Shown: positions 23,201 through 27,443 of the stretch, piece after piece
Numbering within the stretch: the first letter of the stretch is position 1
How the letters are laid out: each line of letters begins with the position of its first letter
IMG/VR virus record: IMGVR_UViG_3300025125_000007
Coordinates: 1-29,417 of that record
From: a virus
Strand: one strand, 5' to 3'
DNA length: 29,417 bases
Program-made: the position numbers and the translations under genes
Notes under the pieces: model-generated
Seen by the model: only the letters and a program-made list of their open reading frames with translations
Told to the model about the DNA's origin: nothing
The model's database searches: none

Positions 23201-24548
23201 CGGATGGGGCGCATTCTTGAAGCAGTACGACAAACTACACAATCTGCTCAAGGGCTACATGATAATGAAGCCCGGTTTCCATTCGCGTAACTTCTTTTCT
23301 GCGACGTTTATGAACTTTTTGCATGGGGTGCGGTTGAGTAGTTATCGTCGTTTCCAGAATGCGTATTGGCGTTATCAGTATGATTATGCGATGGAAACGG
23401 GCATGAAGTTCAGGGCGGATTCGGTGAAGAAGGCGATGAAGGCGCGTGGTATTTGGGGGGAGGCGAATTCTAATCATGTAGGGATTGTACGCGAGTTGGA
23501 TCGTGCTGGTTTGTTGGGTGGTGGGCATGGTCAGGTTGCTGCTGAGTTTCAGGTGTTTGGTGGGAAGGCGCCTCGGTCTAAGTTGTTGTCGGCTATGAAT
23601 CCGATGAATCCGCGTAATGCTCCGTTGCAGTTGTCGCGTAATGTTGGTATGGGAACGGAGACTTTCGTCAGGGGGACGATGGGGTTTGATGTCTTGTTGC
23701 GGGGTGGTAATGCGGATGAAGCCTATGATGCTATTTCAAAGTTTCATTTTGATTACGATGATCTGTCTGGTTTTGAGCGTAAAGTTATCAAGCGTGTGGT
23801 CCCGTTCTATACGTGGACGAAGAATGCTTTGCCTTTGATGATTGAGCAGTTGGGTCGTAATCCTGCGAAGATGACTGCGTATTTGAAGGCGAAGCGCAAC
23901 ATTGAGATGGGGCAGGAGAGGCCACAGTTGGTGCCTCCGTATTTTATTCGGCAGGGTGCGATTCAGTTGCCGTTCAAGTACGAAGGTCAGAACATGTACA
24001 TTCTGCCTGATCTACCGTTTAAGACTCCGTTGGAGTTGATTGATCCTATGCTGGCGTTTGATAAGGATTTGTCATTTGCGCAGCGGGTGGATATTGCGTT
24101 GGGTTCTTTGGGTACACAGATTACGCCGTTGATTAAGGCGCCGTATGAGTGGAAGGCAAAGCAGAATTTGTGGAAGGGTTACAACTTTGACGGTCGGTAC
24201 CAGCAGGTACCGACCGTCTATCGGAAGATTCCGTTGATGATGAACGCCTTGGATGCAATCGGGGTAGCAGAAAAGCAAAACGATATTTGGTTGATGCGCG
24301 ATTACAACCTTCATACGATGGCGCAGTTGTTGCCGACGTTCACGGATATGCGACGGTTGTTCCCGTCGGAGGAGAGGTATCAGCAGCGAACGCTGTCATC
24401 GTGGATGAGTTTTGCGTTTGGTATGGGTCTGCGGACCAATACGTTGGACGAACAACGCCGTATTTTGAATGCGTTGTGGTGGAAAGAGAAGGAAGAGCAG
24501 CAAGATATGCGGCAGTTGATGAGAGAATCGTTCAACCCGAACCCATAG
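14226..24548 (+). CDS. giant (3440-residue) probable ejected virion protein with kinase-like and Nudix domains
   Basis: This is the largest gene of the window and contains no cysteine. In order it has a helical N-terminal region; a long coiled coil (about 785-915); a HipA/PI3K-like kinase signature (about 1290-1600) with K1313 in IYYAKLAES, D1455, D1462-N1463 in FEADNIGID and D1477 in RMDTGASF; a complete Nudix box at G2125-L2147 with RETWEETGL; unassigned alpha/beta regions; and a conserved-looking C-terminus with KPGFHSRNFFSATFMNFL and FHFDYDDLSGFERKVIKRVV followed by PFYTW. It resembles multi-domain (polyvalent) phage proteins and T7 gp16/N4-type ejected proteins in size and place. The ATG at 14226 is chosen because AGGA lies six bases upstream; an ATG at 14169 has none and would add 19 Arg-rich residues, including the only Cys. 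Confidence 0.85.
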   Translation: MPITNPAHPNFRSRASSAVNNIQSQRVTPPSAKPMSHGVDQTWLSSVLGLPEVDYSRRSITGRYSPMGSDPLHYKPSPATQRWLRDNENKRVRGNESIWQKLAPAMGPFKLGFNAILKGNTISAVAGRWFLDSVVNSLSSPLGELIGWSNNGFKTVPIAAGGDILPTPEVSPTSAAAMSGLSAGPKPINYMEKLRGMYTWGEVLADYDIWQSKEDLWKAQIAGFTLDIGLDPVTYMGLVNKGAGLIAKLVAGGGKGAKQVTRMALKKSIRTQMDDAALSAFELSGKNPFDEEVLSSIVDDIVRYAKKAPSTTDEIAEAYKRGVYFQADDLGLDNWLVVDLAKAAGVTGPAFDDAFKFIIKADLADDIATIIAASGKGFVKGATKITDDELRIAAKHIADSGLDANFREAGQQGYKGAWFKDLKEAEELSLAFGFKVPLTGPTGRILRLHNLDQPLGVKFWAENTRAPFIGTWVRGVPQGARKLIFGRSGMGGPLTPLGFLRRGGRLADVRKIIRAAEKAGDYGTVQSYREVLHSAGRGNAQKRSTELNLARYRKEVETTLGKDTPEWATIKDDLLHAAGGDEQAIQRIGPERAKIVQEFMEFVLNTANARAGRNFIKRTDWYRPRQLSEEARKYMFDKGTGLAQEHHMHDYALAGFEKQRKYVSHEQLQEMIEAEVKKGLSPEAAQKAVRKRGAQDEFMGERLMSPETHPDGLSVENQINEILDRAGVGYDLFSNDWDTVMDSYIKLVSHRTGEVYAETLLTKSGIFKRRYVNLKHIPDIGISNSVKVVRDAEKSMVRAAAHAEDVLNQAVKRVGSKLASQQQNVIEREAILKQAEATYEAALRRHDELVKPALAADAEVGAIDARIAELDAEMAKLQQRLEGVDISQMAELEQRRIDIVAEMNNLLSKTPRFEMHLNRLRTSTAAVLEMEDKVTSIYGDEETFEFFAKIFDDHRSYDETLDEYVQVRLDAQKGLGAPEGSGPFPEFEVGPEDILWGPDDTAIASSGKWQIRHGNKVYSSLEVHQMMEQTDLYMQSLDAGNEVALGEWLGMELFLDAAGPDDAGGMLRSLKYNIDRIHKEIEESSLVVDDFVGRFGNEALGGGEIPTPEAVVRAKDTMVEIINESWMSAQQRRHLEGIGATDDTHIWTELWENPKFTAAAATYYNSVGDKYVGSSIKTLADMNTLLDSARAQLGKQWVDVSGTLQSYGATVSAIGEGKKGLLYGGFGIDDYNYLSSFKGTIDNGPTSLNNPFPIKGLDPDDLFDPAKIEILGSNTQGGGATADSPLDVVGGSNKGFKFSYTFPDGTKGIYYAKLAESGKFGGLATTSMTGGDAALHRISGEVLADRLYRDLDEIAGGTGVAAPTSWYGYHSGAKATPQIPEGWWKISNWNDNFVQGLSPFKGGAKMSDQYRIFNPATKKYEIVLKGTEALPADAVPMADLASDQLAADLLLANTDVVGFEADNIGIDAVTGKVWRMDTGASFHYRAQGLPKDGGRGFEEYDWRKVYELFGEGDQRTGTFFPENTKYDDNPAGAQVFNGDIRKFMDTSEVGFTGQMQLQLEQMLKLRGIYGGWDGFVLKHLPDLPQPEVDMFVKWFDTRLRVMSDYFQLPYLESEDLLKQTVARRGVPAEVIEELTQKTYGANQKTSEFMGYESWLSPEVNGLSESQALEEFPFTKAFNEVTGTKWQKNKLARERDKAVVKYMQSLEATGELNYIMETDAVLNSVGPTIFFKDAWRSGGLYDTAAVATQQRVYDVPVLQQEMEHIFDLGIFGRAVLDEDQPTAVTWIPDHEAGEPAHGYFQIVGTGLPEADVANMDDAVKQLYSEAWVRGKEAALTTIGEPSGRVFVWEIDLRQASQVIEEISGIPTPVTRETMEAVAKAQADFAADPAQVLSKFTKEELTEFQEMGTSAEEFLRYAARRELGLSLDIPPSTSKEAWQQYSALSPTQRGWPKTEARVLQVMKDMVRNGRYGHDAAALLDAGSMPIEYDQIDGLWKVTVRNPHTQFIEEVGPTYSTAEILEFFAESYPKAKAAPEGVGTFGEQFSAALKDVDVGGKGIKSLAPSQEYSAIEEIIESAAPPWGTDTGNYGVVIVGGTTENRTVRLRMPSDDPKTGEPFGGNRWTFSKGAAETGEDPAQTAIRETWEETGLDVEIVGYLPEMPAGSTTHTHFFIGRVKQGYASKPITGSAEFADNILRLNHFSEYENWWNPALGHGVPSTGWVDQIAPNAVAMPQIGSMAQGRKFGHRVQVNLGELGGEATKIYGIPPHLRTALADIEVQRGLHDPFSPSDFGPPAGSGGLTAPQPMRDLAKAEKDLFAAYDWSESAITSAGERDQLGRQGMGGWAKNDMKFDMLEKVHDSGDPVWEEILIGLRKQGGDTAAERQYPLKRNNLVAATFDAVAALRRRNIPTFNAMGWRDQVTYLGFVGGSNIKGSHGVGRYHYTGRGEMTVRLKGMGTKDGKARPPAGKLRSSNGPEGPASSMGQRIIYDWMEALHTFALAPKKDIEHSIAEYLAFVSHRNGEQSITYWLNRMAIEQGTLMRNVVGSNQHSLWETLVRSASSDMDLGMAASLHGTSGGATLLGASHKFARGVLSDVGVQSGYGIGMGAKSESYKLARFYEIYKRALSADGRVAVAWPNTEPPALIMINSPQYRQGGTAPTGIPYAGTSVGGYGGGGGSINWMLINPRAIQPDPIPMMTTTSGPNKFDLGPTLRPEATELGRFQRAGMTRGNDPTGQGQRDLAGVSNTEKLLAEYEGFVGSMAIPPKDVERSMDLLEEMNVAKVANLSDRFGAVQTQQVMQQRVDDFADELAEKVAVWKGAKEASTDEVIAFNDLNHRVAAAKEGIDAFERMKQANITEATAEELRDTFRSIEMSLAILTDADLQVLDSVGQDAINSVRGKYARWIEGEGVPVQLLDPATGQPDIGSLYPSTAAQKLVDTEPLNGENFWFPLKAFQDREEILDELLISGYKPFGNIAQAPKEMVEAMTAITRFRTAGGWGAFLKQYDKLHNLLKGYMIMKPGFHSRNFFSATFMNFLHGVRLSSYRRFQNAYWRYQYDYAMETGMKFRADSVKKAMKARGIWGEANSNHVGIVRELDRAGLLGGGHGQVAAEFQVFGGKAPRSKLLSAMNPMNPRNAPLQLSRNVGMGTETFVRGTMGFDVLLRGGNADEAYDAISKFHFDYDDLSGFERKVIKRVVPFYTWTKNALPLMIEQLGRNPAKMTAYLKAKRNIEMGQERPQLVPPYFIRQGAIQLPFKYEGQNMYILPDLPFKTPLELIDPMLAFDKDLSFAQRVDIALGSLGTQITPLIKAPYEWKAKQNLWKGYNFDGRYQQVPTVYRKIPLMMNALDAIGVAEKQNDIWLMRDYNLHTMAQLLPTFTDMRRLFPSEERYQQRTLSSWMSFAFGMGLRTNTLDEQRRILNALWWKEKEEQQDMRQLMRESFNPNP
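18162..18185 (+). repeat. perfect 10-bp inverted repeat at the kinase lysine codon
   Basis: AAACTTGCCG (18162-18171) and CGGCAAGTTT (18176-18185) pair around AAAG. The first codon of the left arm is the candidate ATP-binding lysine (K1313) of the giant protein. Confidence 0.75.
18588..18617 (+). repeat. perfect 13-bp inverted repeat at the kinase catalytic loop
   Basis: GATGTTGTCGGCT (18588-18600) and AGCCGACAACATC (18605-18617) pair perfectly around TTGA. The arms encode DVVGFEADNI, the candidate catalytic segment with D1455, D1462 and N1463. Confidence 0.8.
18894..18923 (+). repeat. 11-bp inverted repeat, eight-base loop
   Basis: Arms 18894-18904 and 18913-18923 pair over 11 positions (one T.G; the inner nine are perfect) around ACAGATGC, inside the giant gene. 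Confidence 0.6.
20383..20404 (+). repeat. perfect 8-bp inverted repeat
   Basis: GCAAGGGA (20383-20390) and TCCCTTGC (20397-20404) pair around ATCAAG, in the giant gene upstream of the Nudix region. Confidence 0.5.
24189..24218 (+). repeat. perfect 13-bp inverted repeat near the end of the giant gene
   Basis: GACGGTCGGTACC (24189-24201) and GGTACCGACCGTC (24206-24218) pair perfectly around AGCA, across the codons of DGRYQQVPTV. It has no T-tract and lies 330 bases before the stop. Confidence 0.8.
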
Positions 24549-24567
24549 GACACGGAGGCTAATAGGT

Positions 24568-25317
24568 ATGGAATACGTATCGCGCACCCAATGGGGTGCG
24601 CTGGACACAGGGAAGCCCCTCAGAGCCTTCAGGAAGGCTCCTCAGGGCATCGTGGTGCATCACACGACAGGGGGAGCCTCCAACCCTGCGGAGCGTGTCA
24701 GAGGCCACGACAGATACCATGTTCATACGCGGGGGTGGACCACTATCGCGTACAATTGGTTGGTGTCGGGCGACACGGGGGAAGTCTTTGAGGGTCGCGG
24801 CTGGCATGTAGGCGGTGCTACACGCGGCTGGAATTCAAAGACAGTTGCGATCTCATACATCGGGTCGGGAGATGACCTGACGGAGAAGGGGAAGGCTGCT
24901 ATCCGTACAGTCGTGGACGAGATACAGCGCAAGTATGGGGGGAACCTGTGGATCAAATGCCACAGGGATTTCAAGAAGACCTACTGTCCCGCAGACGTAC
25001 TGGCTAAGTGGATCAAGGAGGGTATGCAGGAGGAGTCACAGAACCCTGCGGGTGTGGATTGGGACGGAATCGTCAAGTATTTGATAGACGTTGGTGCGAA
25101 GGCGCTGACGCAACGTCCGTTGCGTAAAGGTTCTCGCGGCAAGTATGTGTCTATGGTACAGTCGCGCCTGAATGAGCGAAGCGATGCTGGGCTGACTGTG
25201 GATGGTTCGTATGGACGCAAGACGAAGCGGGCAGTGTGGAAGTTCCAAACCAAGTATTCAATCAAGGCCGACGGGATCGTCGGCCCGACAACATGGAGAT
25301 ACCTATGGGTAGTCTAG
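24568..25317 (+). CDS. endolysin: N-acetylmuramoyl-L-alanine amidase with peptidoglycan-binding domain
   Basis: This 249-residue protein cuts the bond between N-acetylmuramic acid and L-alanine of peptidoglycan at lysis. The N-terminal Amidase_2 domain (about 1-150) shows the zinc ligands His31 or His32 in IVVHHTTGG, His132 in IKCHRDFKKTYCPADV and Cys140 in the same stretch. A linker follows. Residues about 182-249 form a PG_binding_1-type repeat (PLRKGSRGKYVSMVQSRLN, then LTVDGSYGRKTKRAVWKFQ and ADGIVGPTTW). There is no signal peptide, so it needs a holin; the next small gene is a candidate. GGAGG upstream supports the ATG at 24568. Confidence 0.92.
   Translation: MEYVSRTQWGALDTGKPLRAFRKAPQGIVVHHTTGGASNPAERVRGHDRYHVHTRGWTTIAYNWLVSGDTGEVFEGRGWHVGGATRGWNSKTVAISYIGSGDDLTEKGKAAIRTVVDEIQRKYGGNLWIKCHRDFKKTYCPADVLAKWIKEGMQEESQNPAGVDWDGIVKYLIDVGAKALTQRPLRKGSRGKYVSMVQSRLNERSDAGLTVDGSYGRKTKRAVWKFQTKYSIKADGIVGPTTWRYLWVV
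24582..24601 (+). repeat. perfect 8-bp inverted repeat at the amidase start
   Basis: GCGCACCC (24582-24589) and GGGTGCGC (24594-24601) pair around AATG, a few codons after the start. Folding could reduce translation initiation. Confidence 0.55.
24617..24647 (+). repeat. hairpin in the early amidase gene
   Basis: GAGCCTT (24623-24629) and AAGGCTC (24634-24640) pair around CAGG, extended by CCCT/AGGG (24617-24620 with 24644-24647) across a small internal loop. It lies just after the hairpin at 24582. Confidence 0.5.
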
Positions 25318-25457
25318 GACGAAGTGAAATTATGAGTTTGGCTGCGCTTGCAGGTGTGGTGGTGCTGGCTGTGGTCGGCTCCATCGGTGGCGACGCAGCC
25401 GTTGCCTTTATCGGTGGCTTAGTGCTGAAGAATCCTGCGGGCGTATTGAAGCGTTGA
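25305..25457 (+). CDS. small hydrophobic protein, holin candidate
   Basis: This 50-residue protein is mostly one hydrophobic stretch (LAALAGVVVLAVVGSIGGDA, then AVAFIGGLVL), ending in a short basic tail (KNPAGVLKR). Directly downstream of the amidase, it is the best holin candidate: a membrane pore-former that would release the endolysin. The ATG at 25305 overlaps the amidase end and has GGAG six bases upstream, which decides it over in-frame codons further upstream and over the ATG at 25332. Only one or two TM helices are possible, which is short for a classical holin, so another membrane role is not excluded. Confidence 0.6.
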   Translation: MGSLGRSEIMSLAALAGVVVLAVVGSIGGDAAVAFIGGLVLKNPAGVLKR

Positions 25458-25458
25458 C

Positions 25459-25767
25459 ATGGAGCAGGACGAGGTTGCCTTTGAGCAATGGCGTGCGGAA
25501 GAAGGCGACGCTATTGCGGCTGAGATTCAGGAGAGCCTGAAGGCCAGTTCCAGTGTGTTGAACGTGGACGATGGCAGTCATGCCGTGTGGCATGAGGGCA
25601 GTTTGGGTCTGCTATTGGTGCTTCCGTTTGAACACGCGATGGCTTTTTCGGCGGAGTCTATTACGGGAGACTTTGATAACAGTCCCTTACATAGTTATGT
25701 GTTTTCCACGATCAGCGAGTTGATTGTTCGTGCGACTGCGATCATGGACTTTGACGGAATAGATTAA
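25459..25767 (+). CDS. acidic protein of unknown function, last late gene
   Basis: This 102-residue acidic protein starts at the ATG at 25459, one base after the previous stop. The N-terminal half is a charged helix (EDEVAFEQW-like, then EEGDAIAAEIQESLKA), and the C-terminal half has hydrophobic segments (LGLLLVLPFEHAMAFSAE; ISELIVRATAIMDF). No family is recognised. It ends the rightward operon: its TAA (25765-25767) overlaps the stop of the leftward operon. Its position next to the lysis genes suggests, but does not show, a lysis-related role. Confidence 0.6.
   Translation: MEQDEVAFEQWRAEEGDAIAAEIQESLKASSSVLNVDDGSHAVWHEGSLGLLLVLPFEHAMAFSAESITGDFDNSPLHSYVFSTISELIVRATAIMDFDGID
25578..25595 (+). 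repeat. perfect 7-bp inverted repeat
   Basis: TCATGCC (25578-25584) and GGCATGA (25589-25595) pair around GTGT, inside the last late gene. Confidence 0.45.
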
Positions 25768-26309
25768 CTCATTGACGGGTGGACGTACTGGTCGTTCAAC
25801 GGCAGTCTCCACAAGTCCATCGCTACCATGCATCCGATGATGCAGTAGCCGATGATGTCAGCGTGCGTATCTGCAAGCGATTCATTGTTCGCTTCCGCAT
25901 CCCGTTCGTACAGGTTCTCTAGGCGTGCGATCTTGTCGTGCAGGCGTACGAGTAGACCGTCCAGTCCGAACCTGTCGATGTTGTCGTACCCGTAGTCTTC
26001 CATCTTGCTACGCAGTAGCGGCAGCACGGACGCGGCACCTGCGGGTGCCGTTACGTCCTTGATATACGCTTGATCTAGCGTTATGATTGCTATTGCCTGA
26101 AACCAGTTGCAGGCGATGTCTTCGTGTACTTCTGCTCCGTAGTAACGGGCGGCAAAGTGGTCGTACTCATTGCGCAACATTCCCAGTGATGCGTCAGGGT
26201 CAGCGTGGAAAGGGTGGCGTACGCCACGGGCACGTTTCACATCTATGCTGTTAGCCATCAGCCCTGCGGCTGCGTCCCACGTTTCAGGATTTATCCGTGG
26301 AATTGTCAT
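25764..26309 (-). CDS. MazG/Nmad1-like all-alpha protein
   Basis: This 181-residue, mostly helical protein ends in LLVRLHDKIARLENLYERDA, then NNESLADTHADIIGYCIIGC. The spaced D-K-x-x-R, E-S and D-T-x-x-D-x-x-G-Y pattern resembles all-alpha NTP pyrophosphatase-like proteins (MazG-related, or the DUF1599/nucleotide-modification-associated domain 1). Such proteins bind or hydrolyse nucleotides and are common in phages. The N-terminal part (residues 1-100) is not assigned. The ATG overlaps the preceding sigma-like gene by 26 bases. It is the last gene of the leftward operon, sharing its stop bases with the convergent late operon. Confidence 0.6.
   Translation of the reverse strand: MTIPRINPETWDAAAGLMANSIDVKRARGVRHPFHADPDASLGMLRNEYDHFAARYYGAEVHEDIACNWFQAIAIITLDQAYIKDVTAPAGAASVLPLLRSKMEDYGYDNIDRFGLDGLLVRLHDKIARLENLYERDAEANNESLADTHADIIGYCIIGCMVAMDLWRLPLNDQYVHPSMS
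26028..26058 (-). repeat. 12-bp bulged inverted repeat
   Basis: CGGCACC (26033-26039) and GGTGCCG (26044-26050) pair around TGCG. GGACG/CGTCC (26028-26032 with 26054-26058) extend the stem past a TTA bulge. It lies inside the MazG-like gene. Confidence 0.6.
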
Positions 26310-26619
26310 ATAAATACTCCTTCACTAGCGGGTGTTTAGATAATTCTTCACCCAGTTTACGTAATATTTCATCTCGTTTACGCGCCACCGTGGTCTTCGG
26401 AATACCCAATACTTCTTGGACAGTCCGTAGACTTAAGCGTTCAAACAGTAGCGCATTTATCATCCATATATCCCTTTCATCTAGTTGGCTGTACACATTT
26501 AGTACAATGTCCTGCAATTCAACACGTTCTGCGGACGAGAACCTCTCGTCCGTGGCACCAAGCGACTCCTGCAACCACCCAAGGTGGATGGGGTCAGTCG
26601 GTATTTCTTTGCGACTCAT
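26284..26619 (-). CDS. sigma-70 region 4-like helix-turn-helix protein
   Basis: In this 111-residue protein, residues about 48-92 (LDERDIWMINALLFERLSLR, then TVQEVLGIPKTTVARKRDEI) form a region-4-type helix-turn-helix. The L-x-E-R-(D)...L-x-x-R-(T)-V-x-x-(V)-L-G-I pattern is that of sigma factors and LuxR-like regulators. There is no region 2, so it is not a full sigma factor; it could be an anti-sigma, a co-activator or a small transcription switch. It overlaps both neighbours (26 bases each) in the early operon. A plausible job is switching host RNA polymerase between early and late genes, but this is inference. Confidence 0.65.
   Translation of the reverse strand: MSRKEIPTDPIHLGWLQESLGATDERFSSAERVELQDIVLNVYSQLDERDIWMINALLFERLSLRTVQEVLGIPKTTVARKRDEILRKLGEELSKHPLVKEYLYDNSTDKS
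26532..26552 (-). repeat. perfect 9-bp inverted repeat
   Basis: CGGACGAGA (26532-26540) and TCTCGTCCG (26544-26552) pair around ACC, inside the sigma-like gene across the codons of ATDERFSSAE. Confidence 0.65.
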
Positions 26620-27043
26620 CTGCCCATACTAGCGCAGCAGGAATCGCATAGTATTCTTTTCCTTCAGGGAACGCCTTTACTTCAGCACCTACGCATAATT
26701 TTTGTAACTTGCCGAGGGGTATGTTGGCGTGTCGATCATTGGACGAATCGTATACAAACAAAACAACACGATGCATTCGGTGCCACGACCGTAGCGCCTG
26801 CATCTTCTCCAACTTCAACTTCAACACCTGATCCGACCCCAACCCCTGCACTTCCACAAAGGATTCAGAGGTCAAATAGTCAGGCGTGTACCGTACGCTA
26901 GGTGGCAACGAACCCATGTGAATCGGCGGACGATTCAGCCCGTAGCGACAGAACTTACGGTCGCACAATTCCTCAAACTTGCGTTCCGAAATATCTCCCA
27001 TCGTCTGAAAGCGATGCGAGAATGGCTGATCCGCGAATGACAT
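26594..27043 (-). CDS. PD-(D/E)XK-like nuclease
   Basis: This 149-residue protein has the nuclease core RYTPDYLTSESFVEVQGLGS: D55 in TPDY, then E64-x-Q66. An N-terminal helix contains Glu (ISERKFEEL), and a Lys-rich helix follows (VLKLKLEKMQAL). This order matches small PD-(D/E)XK endonucleases of phages, with Gln instead of the usual Lys in the third position, a known variant in some branches. It may process recombination intermediates or host DNA. The ATG at 27043 is four bases after the RusA-like stop, and its 3' end overlaps the sigma-like gene by 26 bases. Confidence 0.65.
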   Translation of the reverse strand: MSFADQPFSHRFQTMGDISERKFEELCDRKFCRYGLNRPPIHMGSLPPSVRYTPDYLTSESFVEVQGLGSDQVLKLKLEKMQALRSWHRMHRVVLFVYDSSNDRHANIPLGKLQKLCVGAEVKAFPEGKEYYAIPAALVWADESQRNTD

Positions 27044-27047
27044 AGCG

Positions 27048-27443
27048 TCACACTTTCGTAGCGTCGATGTGAACGACCTGCTGGTCGTTCACGATAATAC
27101 CTGCACGTTGGATACCATCCAAAGCCAACTTCACATAGTTGTCCAAGTCTCCACGCAACGGCGTTGTCCAATCTTCCACTGGCGTGATGGTAACCGCTGT
27201 GTGTTCACCTGTAAAGATCAACTCTACCCGAACTGGTCCGTCGAAGACGGGAGCGTCTTCTCCTACAGCCACAGCATACTCTTCCTCCGCGCGTACAGTC
27301 GTAGCAGGAGTGTACACCCGCCCCTTACGGGACATGCGGGGACGCCCCTTAGGCAGCGGGCGCCCCTCCACCAAGAACGAAAACTCAGTGGACGGTTGCA
27401 CGTTGCTGTGCGTCGGTAACGAGTCGTTCGACTTGTCGGTCAC
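27048..27443 (-). CDS. rusA: RusA-like Holliday junction resolvase
   Basis: About 131 residues. RusA cuts four-way DNA junctions during phage replication and packaging. Recognisable parts are VEGRPLPKGRPRMSRKGRVY near the N-terminus and PLRGDLDNYVKLALDGIQRA followed by GIIVNDQQVVHIDATKV at the C-terminus, carrying the D-x-D-N, D and N-D acidic pattern. The GTG at 27443 is chosen because AGGAAGG lies seven bases upstream; a TTG at 27461 would add six residues. Either start overlaps the end of the primase gene. A perfect 10-bp inverted repeat (27069-27092) covers the codons of the N-D-Q-Q-V-V-H segment. Confidence 0.85.
   Translation of the reverse strand: MTDKSNDSLPTHSNVQPSTEFSFLVEGRPLPKGRPRMSRKGRVYTPATTVRAEEEYAVAVGEDAPVFDGPVRVELIFTGEHTAVTITPVEDWTTPLRGDLDNYVKLALDGIQRAGIIVNDQQVVHIDATKV
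27069..27092 (-). repeat. perfect 10-bp inverted repeat in the RusA-like gene
   Basis: GTGAACGACC (27069-27078) and GGTCGTTCAC (27083-27092) pair around TGCT (AGCA on the coding strand). It covers the codons of VNDQQVVH at the C-terminal active-site region. Confidence 0.75.
27243..27260 (-). repeat. perfect 7-bp inverted repeat
   Basis: GAAGACG (27243-27249) and CGTCTTC (27254-27260) pair around GGAG, inside the RusA-like gene. Confidence 0.5.

Noticed and set aside
14226-24548. Giant protein as a virion RNA polymerase like that of N4
   Set aside because: The size and position fit, but I found no T/DxxGR motif, no K-x6-YG-type helix and no HD catalytic motif in a plausible order. Its recognisable motifs are kinase-like and Nudix.
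14226-24548. Giant protein as a tape measure protein
   Set aside because: There is no tail tube gene, no tail-assembly chaperone frameshift pair and no long TM-rich centre. The gene order is that of a short-tailed phage.
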